Part shown: piece after piece, positions 6,325-11,684 of the stretch | Position numbering within the stretch: the stretch's first letter is position 1 | Layout: each line of letters starts with the position of its first letter | Assembly (NCBI GenBank): GCA_017652965.1 | Contig: JAGBZZ010000079.1 | Coordinates: 1 to 11,684, forward strand | Source of the DNA: Clostridia bacterium | GTDB lineage: Bacteria; Bacillota_A; Clostridia; Oscillospirales; CAG-272 | Reading direction: 5' to 3' | Length of the DNA stretch: 11,684 nucleotides | Program-made: the position numbers and the translations under genes | Notes under the pieces: model-generated | The model's database searches: none | What the model was told of the DNA's origin: nothing | What the model saw: only the letters and a program-made list of their open reading frames with translations

Positions 6325-6352
6325 ATTGTAGCGCCGAGAAAGGAAAATGCAA
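6325..6352 (-). promoter_or_regulatory. Promoter of the RsgI-like lipoprotein gene
   Basis: On the minus strand TTGCAT (6352-6347), 16 bases, TACAAT (6330-6325), with transcription starting near 6318. The leader of about 35 bases contains the ribosome binding site. The promoter lies in the 118-base gap after the TetR gene, so the lipoprotein can be expressed independently. Confidence 0.6.
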
Positions 6353-6369
6353 TAATCAAATCCGAACAG

Positions 6370-6404
6370 TGATCAAAAATGCATCATCTTGCGTTATTTG
6401 ATCA
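6370..6404. repeat. Inverted repeat TGATCAAA-N19-TTTGATCA upstream of the lipoprotein promoter
   Basis: TGATCAAA (6370-6377) and TTTGATCA (6397-6404) are perfect 8-base inverted arms 19 bases apart. One arm contains the TetR gene's stop codon. No T-tract follows on either strand, so it is not a standard terminator. It lies about 20 bases upstream of the -35 box of the lipoprotein promoter and could be a regulator site. This is suggestive only. Confidence 0.35.
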
Positions 6405-6968
6405 AGGATTTTTCCTCATTTCGGCAAAGCCCTCGGCCGCGCGCAGGGCTGTACCGTCCAAAACGAGGGCGACCCGCGCCACCGTCAGATCGGTGCCCTC
6501 GCGCATCCCGCCGCCGACCCAGTCAAGGAGAACCTCCACGAGGATCCCGGCATAGAGCCTTGCCATAAAGGAAAGGTCCTCCTCCAAAATGGGGGTATCC
6601 CCAATGATCTCCGTGATCGCCCGCCGCGCGATCCCGGTGGCAAGCTCCTTAAGACAGGCACGGATATACTGATGCTCGATCCCTGCAAGGATCCGCACGA
6701 TGACCGCCTTTTTCTCGATGGCGAACTCGAGGATCCTGCGGTATTGCTCCTTCCAGGTAATGTCGGCACTATCGGCAAGAAGCCGCTTGATGCGGTTCTC
6801 GATCATCCACTGGATCAGATCGTAAATATCCTTAAAATGATAATAAAAGGTCATCCGGTTAAGACCGCACTCGTCGGTGATATCGCGGATCGTGATCTTA
6901 GCGAAGGGCTTTTTGGCAAGCACCGTACCGAAGGCCGACACCAGCGCATGCTTGGTAAGCTCGGACAC
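6402..6968 (-). CDS. TetR/AcrR-family regulator (DhaS-like)
   Basis: A 188-residue DNA-binding regulator. The N-terminal helix-turn-helix is clear: KKPFAKITIRDITDECGLNR (residues 19-38) followed by MTFYYHFKDIYDLI (39-52). The remaining helical domain, with WKEQYRRILEFAIEKKAVIVRIL and LYAGILVEVLLDWVGGG, resembles the ligand domain of DhaS-like TetR proteins. I place the start at GTG 6968, preceded by AGGAGAGGGGG, because the protein then begins at SELTKHALV like its relatives. A promoter at 7006-7034 would also exclude the ATG at 7007, which overlaps its -10 box. It is divergent from the membrane-protein/SGNH/GH20/PHP operon, the usual arrangement for a repressor and its target. The ligand is unknown. 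Confidence 0.9.
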   Translation of the reverse strand: MSELTKHALVSAFGTVLAKKPFAKITIRDITDECGLNRMTFYYHFKDIYDLIQWMIENRIKRLLADSADITWKEQYRRILEFAIEKKAVIVRILAGIEHQYIRACLKELATGIARRAITEIIGDTPILEEDLSFMARLYAGILVEVLLDWVGGGMREGTDLTVARVALVLDGTALRAAEGFAEMRKNP

Positions 6969-7005
6969 AGAAGGTCCCCCCTCTCCTCTTTTTTGCTTTT
7001 TCACC

Positions 7006-7034
7006 ATTATACCACCCTTTCCCTTGAATTGCAA
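7006..7034 (-). promoter_or_regulatory. Promoter of the TetR-family gene
   Basis: On the minus strand TTGCAA (7034-7029), exactly 17 bases, TATAAT (7011-7006). Transcription should start near 6999, leaving a leader of about 30 bases with a purine-rich ribosome binding site before GTG 6968. Confidence 0.75.
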
Positions 7035-7036
7035 GG
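7022..7036. promoter_or_regulatory. Candidate TetR operator CCTTG-N5-CAAGG
   Basis: A perfect inverted repeat, CCTTG (7022-7026) and CAAGG (7032-7036), covers the -35 box of the regulator's own promoter. A third CCTTG (7053-7057) overlaps the -35 box of the divergent operon promoter. The position suits autorepression, but assignment to this regulator is inference. Confidence 0.4.
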
Positions 7037-7054
7037 CCATTTTCCCCCAACGCC

Positions 7055-7083
7055 TTGACAGAAAAAAGCGAGTGTGTTATCAT
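7055..7083 (+). promoter_or_regulatory. Promoter of the membrane-protein/SGNH/GH20/PHP operon
   Basis: TTGACA (7055-7060), 17 bases, TATCAT (7078-7083). Transcription should start near 7090, about 23 bases before the first start codon. It is back to back with the TetR promoter; the two -35 boxes are about 20 bases apart, so one bound regulator could affect both. Confidence 0.8.
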
Positions 7084-7112
7084 ATAGGCATCAAAAAGCT
7101 TCGGGAGGCCTT

Positions 7113-7631
7113 ATGAAAAAACCGTCACGCGAGCTTGTGAAGGATTCGCTTTTTACCATGCTGACGATGTACGGGGCCGCGTGGCTCGCCTATCTTTGCC
7201 AGATAGTGCCGCTTTATCTTTTGCGTATGGTCTATCGGGGGGAGGACCGCCTGCACGCCGAAAAGCTCCTTACCGCCTTCTTTTGCCTGGGGATGAGCGC
7301 CCTCATCCTCGTGCTTCTTCACCGAAGGTCTGACCGTGCCGAGCGGCTCACCCCGCGCCGTGCGCTGGCCGAGGCGGGGCTTGCCGCCGCCTTTTATGCG
7401 GCGGTGCAGATCCTCTTTCGCCTCCTTTTTGAGAACACCTATCTTATCTCGGTGCACGTGACCTCCCTCTCGGCCCTGTTCGGCACGGCACAAAGCGCGC
7501 ATTACTCCACCGAATACCCAACGCTTCTCGCATCGATCCTCGGTGCGCTCATCTCCTGCACGGTCTACTTTCTTGCGGCGGTGTCGGGGATGCGGCTTGC
7601 CGTACGGCGACGCCATCGGCGCTTTCGCTAA
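7113..7631 (+). CDS. Small membrane protein of unknown function
   Basis: A 172-residue protein I do not recognise. It starts with a basic stretch (MKKPSRELVK) and has about four hydrophobic segments (near residues 14-36, 48-66, 84-106 and 136-160). Basic clusters HRRSDRAERLTPRR (67-80) and RRRHRRFR at the C-terminus point to cytoplasmic loops and tail by the positive-inside rule. GGGAGG lies 4 bases before ATG 7113; the in-frame ATG at 7074 lies in the promoter and was rejected. It is the first gene of the operon, 26 bases before the SGNH hydrolase gene. It has no ATPase or permease signature, so calling it the operon's importer would be speculation. Confidence 0.8.
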   Translation: MKKPSRELVKDSLFTMLTMYGAAWLAYLCQIVPLYLLRMVYRGEDRLHAEKLLTAFFCLGMSALILVLLHRRSDRAERLTPRRALAEAGLAAAFYAAVQILFRLLFENTYLISVHVTSLSALFGTAQSAHYSTEYPTLLASILGALISCTVYFLAAVSGMRLAVRRRHRRFR

Positions 7632-7657
7632 CCACGATCATACAAAGGAGATAGACA

Positions 7658-8371
7658 ATGACAACCAAGCTTTCCGGGAAAAAGATCCTTTTTGACGGCG
7701 ACTCGATCTGCTATGGCGGAAAGGTGCAGGGAAACTGGGCCACAAGAATTGCCGAGCGCTTCTCTGCCGTTTGCCCCTGCTATGCGGCGGGGGGCGGCAC
7801 CATCACCGAAAACCCGCCGAGGTTCAAGGCGGGCGGCGAGCGGCATTCGGTGAGTGCCTCGCTCGAGCGCCTGCACGCCGAGCATCCGGATGCCGATTAC
7901 ATCATCCTGGAGGGCGGCACAAACGATGCCGACCTGCTTGGCTATGCCTCGGAGGGGGAGGAAAGCCGCCTTGGCAGCTTTACCGACTTTGATTTTAGCG
8001 GCAGCTATGACCGTGACACCTTTTGCGGGGCACTGGAAAGCATCTTCTACCGCGCGACACAGCTCTGGCCCCAGAAAAAGATCGGGTATATCGTGGCGCA
8101 GAAGATGGGCAGAGGCGAGCGCGCCTTCAAGAACCGCCGCTATTACTTTGATGCGGCCGTTGCCATCTGCCGCAAGTGGGGCATCCCCTATATCGACCTT
8201 TGGGAGACCTCCTATCTGAACCCCAACCTCCCGTGGATGTACGACCCGACCCGTACCCCCGAGGAAAACCACGCCGAAAACCGTGGCTATTATGCGGACG
8301 GGCAACACCTGACGGCGCGCGGCTATGACGTAACGGCCGAGCTGATCGCCACCTGGCTTGAGCTTTTGTAA
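7658..8371 (+). CDS. SGNH/GDSL-family hydrolase (esterase)
   Basis: A 237-residue hydrolase, probably a carbohydrate O-acetyl esterase or similar. The four SGNH blocks can be placed: block I FDGDSICYG (residues 12-20) with nucleophile Ser16; block II in AAGGGT (43-48) for the oxyanion Gly; block III GGTND (86-90) with Asn89; block V DGQHLTARGYD (214-224) with Asp214 and His217 completing the triad. There is no signal peptide, so it should act in the cytoplasm. AAAGGAG sits 7 bases before ATG 7658. It precedes the GH20 gene by 11 bases, whose ribosome binding site overlaps this gene's stop. The context suggests de-esterification of an amino-sugar glycan before or after GH20 action. The substrate is inferred only. 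Confidence 0.92.
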   Translation: MTTKLSGKKILFDGDSICYGGKVQGNWATRIAERFSAVCPCYAAGGGTITENPPRFKAGGERHSVSASLERLHAEHPDADYIILEGGTNDADLLGYASEGEESRLGSFTDFDFSGSYDRDTFCGALESIFYRATQLWPQKKIGYIVAQKMGRGERAFKNRRYYFDAAVAICRKWGIPYIDLWETSYLNPNLPWMYDPTRTPEENHAENRGYYADGQHLTARGYDVTAELIATWLELL

Positions 8372-8382
8372 GGAGTTAGGCT

Positions 8383-10257
8383 ATGAGAAAAATGCGAATT
8401 GTTTCCTTCTGCATCCCTGCCGAGCTTTCGGAGGGGGTAAAGCGTGTTGCCGAGATCCTGAATTTCGTATCCGGCTCGCCCGCAGAGCTGACGGTAAAGG
8501 CCGAGCACGGAGAGGCTAACACCCTCACCCTTGCCAAGGGGACGGCTATGATCACCTATACCGCGCCGCACATGTTCTTCCGTCTGCTTGGGCTTCTTTT
8601 GGAGCATGCCGACGAAGAGTGCTATACCTGCCGTGAGGAGACCCCCTTTGAGACGGTGGGCATGATGCTTGACACCTCACGCGGGGCCGTGCCGACGGTG
8701 GCCGCCACCTGCCGCATGCTGAGCTATCTTGCCGTGATGGGCTACAACATGGCCATGCTGTACACCGAGGATACGGTGGAGCTGGAGGGTCGCCCCTATT
8801 TCGGCTATATGCGCGGCCGCTACACGGCCGAGGAGCTGCGCGCGATCGATGACTGCGCCTTCTCGCTGGGGATCGAGCTGATCCCCTGTATCGAGTGCTA
8901 CGGCCATATGGAAAAATACCTTATCTGGGGAGAGGCCGCCGCCATCAAGGATACCTCTAAGGTGCTTCTCGCCCGTGAGGATCGTACCTTTGCCTTCCTG
9001 GATACGCTGATCTCCACCGTCTCCTCCTGCGTCCGCTCCCGCCGTATCCACGTGGGTATGGACGAGGCCTGGGACATGGGGCGCGGCAATTTTCTTACCA
9101 AGCATGGCTACGTGCCGCCCTTTCAGATCTTTAACGAATACATGGAGCGCCTGGTGGAGATCACCCGCAAGCACGGCCTGCGCCCGATGATGTGGAGCGA
9201 CATGTATTTCCGCGTTTGCACAGACAACAACGCCTATTACAGTGAAGAGACCGTGGTCCCGCCCGAGGTAGCCGAGCATATCCCCGAGGAGATGGATCTT
9301 GTCTTCTGGCATTACGGTGAAAAGCCGCACTGTGACACCTACATGCTGGAAAAGCACCGCGCGCTTGGAAGAAACACGATCTATTGCGGCGGCCTTTGGA
9401 GCTGGAGCGGTCACTTCCCCGAAAATCACTACATGAGAGAGACCACCGACATCTCGCTTTCCGCCTGCCGTGAGCAGGGGGTACGCGAGGTGATGACCTC
9501 CCTGTGGCTGAACGACAACTCCGAATGCGATATCTTCTCCTGCCTTTTGGGGCTTTCCTACTTTGCCGAGCGGGTCTATCATCCCGAGGCAGAGGACGCC
9601 TTCCTCCGTAGCCGCTTTACCGCCACAACAGGGGGCGATACCGATGCCTTTATGACCATGAGCGATTATCACAACTCCTTTGGCGACGAGGGGGACGACT
9701 ACGAGGGCAAAAACTGGTGGCACCGCTTTGCCGGCAAGGCCTTCTTCTGGCAGGACGTCATGGAGGGGCTGCACGAGGTGGCGCTTTTCAAAAAGCCGAT
9801 GAGCGCCCACTACGAAAAGGCCGCACGCACCCTGCGTGCGCACATGGACCATGGCGAATGGGATCGCCTTTACGAGCATGCCGCCTTGATCATGGAGCTG
9901 CTTGCCAAAAAGACCTATATTGCCGAGCGCCTGTACCCCGCCTATCAGAGAGGCGACCGTAAGGAGCTTACCAGGCTGGCTACCGTCTACATTCCCGCCC
10001 TTGGGGCACTTGCCGAGCAGGTAAGGCTTACCCACCGCGCTATCTGGTTCCAAAGCCTTAAGACCATCGGCTGGGCCAATATGGACATCCGCTATGCCGG
10101 TATGGCCGCAAGATGCGAAACTGCCGTGCTTCTGCTTTCCGAATATCTGGACGGCAAGCGCGACCGCATTGAATCCTTGGAGGAGGCACGGCTGCCGAAG
10201 GGCTCCAGTGGTTTTATGCACTATGCCAATATCGCCACCGTGAATATTTCGATCTGA
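8383..10257 (+). CDS. Intracellular GH20 beta-N-acetylhexosaminidase-like glycoside hydrolase
   Basis: A 624-residue enzyme expected to release terminal N-acetylhexosamine or a related sugar. An N-terminal alpha/beta domain (about 1-85) precedes a GH20 TIM barrel that begins at FETVGMMLDTSRG (89-101). GIELIPCIECYGHMEKYL (163-180) is a barrel strand. HVGMDEAWDMGRG (223-235) carries the catalytic Asp227-Glu228 pair of GH20 substrate-assisted catalysis. RPMMWSDM (267-274) and LVFWHYG (306-312) supply the usual active-site tryptophans. The last 190 or so residues are helical. Size and plan resemble Streptococcus GH20C-type enzymes. There is no signal peptide, so it acts on imported oligosaccharides. 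AAGGAG lies 7 bases before the start. The exact sugar (GlcNAc, GalNAc or both) cannot be told by eye. Confidence 0.92.
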   Translation: MRKMRIVSFCIPAELSEGVKRVAEILNFVSGSPAELTVKAEHGEANTLTLAKGTAMITYTAPHMFFRLLGLLLEHADEECYTCREETPFETVGMMLDTSRGAVPTVAATCRMLSYLAVMGYNMAMLYTEDTVELEGRPYFGYMRGRYTAEELRAIDDCAFSLGIELIPCIECYGHMEKYLIWGEAAAIKDTSKVLLAREDRTFAFLDTLISTVSSCVRSRRIHVGMDEAWDMGRGNFLTKHGYVPPFQIFNEYMERLVEITRKHGLRPMMWSDMYFRVCTDNNAYYSEETVVPPEVAEHIPEEMDLVFWHYGEKPHCDTYMLEKHRALGRNTIYCGGLWSWSGHFPENHYMRETTDISLSACREQGVREVMTSLWLNDNSECDIFSCLLGLSYFAERVYHPEAEDAFLRSRFTATTGGDTDAFMTMSDYHNSFGDEGDDYEGKNWWHRFAGKAFFWQDVMEGLHEVALFKKPMSAHYEKAARTLRAHMDHGEWDRLYEHAALIMELLAKKTYIAERLYPAYQRGDRKELTRLATVYIPALGALAEQVRLTHRAIWFQSLKTIGWANMDIRYAGMAARCETAVLLLSEYLDGKRDRIESLEEARLPKGSSGFMHYANIATVNISI

Positions 10258-10258
10258 T

Positions 10259-10939
10259 ATGTACCGCTATCAATTACACACACATACCGTGCCCTGCTCG
10301 CTCTGTGCCAGAATGTCGCCGGAGGAGCTGTGCCACGCCCTTTATGAGGGCGGGTACGCCGGGGCTGTACTGACCAACCATTTTTTCCACGGGAATACCG
10401 GCGTTGACCGTGCGCTTCCCTTTGCGGATTTCGTAAAGCCGTATATCGAGGATTACGAGGCCTGCAAAAGGGCGGCTGAGCCCTACGGCCTTGACATCCT
10501 CTTTGGGCTTGAGGAGGGGGTCGGCGGGGGGCTTGAGATCCTTTGCTACGGCCTTACCCCAGAGATCCTTTTGCGCCATCCCGAGCTATCCACGTCGGCC
10601 GCCGCTGTCTGGCATGACGTGCTGCACGCCGAGGGGGTTCTTGTTGTGCAGGCACACCCCTTCCGTGAAAGGGCCTACATCACGACCCCGGGGCCTTTGC
10701 CCCTCACGGTAATCGACGGGGTGGAGGCCTACAACCGCGGAAACATCGGGGATGAAAACGCCCGTGCCTGTGCCCTGGCCGCCAAGCATCCCACGCTGAT
10801 CGTTACCTCGGGGGCGGATGCCCACGAGCCGCGAAGCGTTACCGTCGGCGGGATCGAGACCGAGCGCCGCATCCGTAACGAGGCCGAGCTGGCAGAGATC
10901 CTGCGAAGCGGAGAATACACTCCCATTGCCCTGCCCTAG
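10259..10939 (+). CDS. PHP-domain metal-dependent phosphoesterase
   Basis: A 226-residue protein with the metal-binding motifs of the PHP superfamily in order: HTH (residues 7-9), TNH (39-41), GLEEG (83-87), QAHPF (131-135) and DAH (187-189). The first motif continues VPCSLC instead of the common SD, and the second is TNH rather than TDH. This looks like a Clostridia subfamily that uses cysteine near the first motif. Such proteins usually hydrolyse small phosphate esters or nucleotides. ATG 10259 follows the GH20 stop by a single base, so translation is coupled. It has no strong ribosome binding site of its own. A role in recycling a phosphorylated product of the operon is inference; the activity is not known. 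Confidence 0.88.
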   Translation: MYRYQLHTHTVPCSLCARMSPEELCHALYEGGYAGAVLTNHFFHGNTGVDRALPFADFVKPYIEDYEACKRAAEPYGLDILFGLEEGVGGGLEILCYGLTPEILLRHPELSTSAAAVWHDVLHAEGVLVVQAHPFRERAYITTPGPLPLTVIDGVEAYNRGNIGDENARACALAAKHPTLIVTSGADAHEPRSVTVGGIETERRIRNEAELAEILRSGEYTPIALP

Positions 10940-10956
10940 GGCGAGGCGCACGGAAC

Positions 10957-11006
10957 AAAAAAAGAGGGAGCAATTTCGCTTCAAAGCCGATCTGCTCTCT
11001 CTTTTT
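10957..11006. terminator. Bidirectional terminator between the PHP gene and the acyl-CoA synthetase gene
   Basis: GAGGGAGCA (10964-10972) pairs with TGCTCTCTC (10993-11001) over 9 pairs with one G-U. Seven A residues lie before and five T residues after; these can extend the stem and serve as the U-tract on either strand. It begins 18 bases past the PHP stop codon. Confidence 0.85.
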
Positions 11007-11008
11007 CC

Positions 11009-11042
11009 ATAGGGCGCGGTATATGCCGCGCCCTATTTTTTT
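11009..11042 (+). terminator. Second, plus-oriented terminator
   Basis: A perfect 11-bp stem, ATAGGGCGCGG (11009-11019) with CCGCGCCCTAT (11026-11036), and a 6-base loop, followed by a run of seven T residues (11036-11042). The T-tract overlaps the stop codon of the opposing synthetase gene. It backs up the preceding terminator for the plus-strand operon; no T-tract follows on the minus strand. Confidence 0.85.
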
Positions 11043-11684
11043 ATTTCTTCATTTTTTCAAGGTCGTTCTTACGGATCTCCACGCGTCTTACCTTACCGCT
11101 GATGGTCTTGGGAAGCTCCTCTACAAACTCGACGATTCTCGGGTACTTGTAGGGGGCGGTGTGGGTCTTGACGTACTCCTGAATCTCCTTCTTAAGCGCA
11201 TCGGTGCCGACCGTGCCCTTGACAAGCACGATGGTTGCCTTTACGATCTGCCCGCGAACCTCGTCGGGGACGGGGGTAACGGCACACTCCAGAACGTACG
11301 GCAGCTCCATGATCACGCTTTCGATCTCAAACGGCCCGATACGGTAGCCCGAAGACTTGATCACGTCGTCGATACGGCCGACATACCAAAGGTAGCCGTC
11401 CTCGTCCATGGTGGCGGTATCACCGGTGTGATAGTAGCCGTCATGCCAGACGTCGGCAGTCTTTTCCTCGTCCAGGTAATAGCCGATAAAGAGGCCGCAG
11501 GGCACGTGATCCTTGGTGCGGATGCAGATCTCACCCGTGTCACCCGTCTTGCACTCGTTGCCGTCGGCATCCAGCACCACTACTTCATACAGCGGGCTCG
11601 GTTTACCCATAGAGCCGATCTTGGGGGTGGAGCCGACAAAGTTGGCGATCGAGAGGGTGGTTTCGGTCTGCCCGAAGCCCTCCA
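11041..11684 (-). CDS. AMP-binding acyl-CoA synthetase (ACSM/AcsA-like), C-terminal part
   Basis: The last 213 residues of an adenylate-forming acyl-CoA synthetase; the N-terminal part lies outside the window. The reading frame is open to the window edge, so the internal Met at 11610 is not the start. Counting from the edge: EGFGQTE (1-7) is the A5 motif that closes on AMP; YYHTGD (83-88) is A7; [20 protein letters not shown] (102-121) contains A8 and the hinge; [10 protein letters not shown] (191-200) is A10 with the catalytic Lys197. The phrase APYKYPR (176-182) is typical of medium-chain acyl-CoA synthetases. It activates a carboxylate with ATP and joins it to CoA in the cytoplasm. The acid (short- or medium-chain) cannot be judged without the N-terminal pocket. 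It is convergent with the PHP operon. Confidence 0.93.
   Translation of the reverse strand, partial: EGFGQTETTLSIANFVGSTPKIGSMGKPSPLYEVVVLDADGNECKTGDTGEICIRTKDHVPCGLFIGYYLDEEKTADVWHDGYYHTGDTATMDEDGYLWYVGRIDDVIKSSGYRIGPFEIESVIMELPYVLECAVTPVPDEVRGQIVKATIVLVKGTVGTDALKKEIQEYVKTHTAPYKYPRIVEFVEELPKTISGKVRRVEIRKNDLEKMKK

Noticed and set aside
8677..10221. A 514-codon open frame on the minus strand opposite the GH20 gene
   Set aside because: It is a shadow of the GH20 coding frame in GC-rich DNA: its product shows no family motif, it has no ribosome binding site or promoter, and the plus-strand protein has clear catalytic motifs.
1..11684. CRISPR array, tRNA, insertion sequence or defence system
   Set aside because: I found no regularly spaced repeats, cloverleaf, transposase or nuclease genes; every intergenic stretch is explained by promoters, terminators or the riboswitch.

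Overview
The window looks like chromosomal DNA from a GC-rich member of the Clostridia (Bacillota), probably gut-associated. The evidence is strong AAGGAGG-type ribosome binding sites, textbook sigma-A promoters (TTGACA/TATACT), a B. subtilis YxlEFG-like ABC module, a DhaS-like TetR regulator, an RsgI-like lipoprotein and a transcription-attenuating yybP-ykoY riboswitch. The taxon is inferred from gene content and cannot be fixed further by eye. Nearly all of the sequence is accounted for. I see no tRNA, rRNA, CRISPR array, insertion sequence or phage gene.

Layout. (1) Positions 2207 to 1, minus strand: a tightly overlapping operon of a membrane-anchored MerR-family regulator with a C-terminal zinc-ribbon-like tail, a small PLDc_N membrane protein, an ABC ATPase and an ABC-2 permease cut by the window edge. 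A promoter with the 19-bp spacer typical of MerR-controlled genes lies just upstream. (2) Positions 3969 to 2410, minus: a monocistronic sodium:solute symporter with its own promoter and terminator. (3) Positions 4164 to 4968, plus: a consensus promoter, a manganese-type yybP-ykoY riboswitch with a readable terminator/antiterminator platform, and mntP, the Mn(II) exporter it should control. A bidirectional terminator follows. (4) Positions 6283 to 5057, minus: a lipoprotein with an RsgI-like extracellular domain (DVNPSVEL) but no sigma-factor partner. (5) Positions 6968 to 6402, minus: a TetR-family regulator. It is divergent from (6) positions 7113 to 10939, plus: a four-gene operon encoding a small unknown membrane protein, an SGNH/GDSL esterase, an intracellular GH20 beta-hexosaminidase and a PHP-domain phosphoesterase. 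(7) Positions 11684 to 11041, minus: the C-terminal third of an acyl-CoA synthetase, convergent with the operon across two terminator hairpins.

How it works together. The MerR operon reads as an envelope-stress or antimicrobial-export module that regulates itself. The mntP unit is a self-contained Mn(II) detoxification circuit. The TetR/SGNH/GH20/PHP block looks like intracellular processing of an acetylated amino-sugar oligosaccharide, although its substrate and importer are not visible here. The most interesting points are the membrane-tethered MerR protein with its promoter, the sigma-less RsgI-like lipoprotein, and the readable switching logic of the mntP leader.
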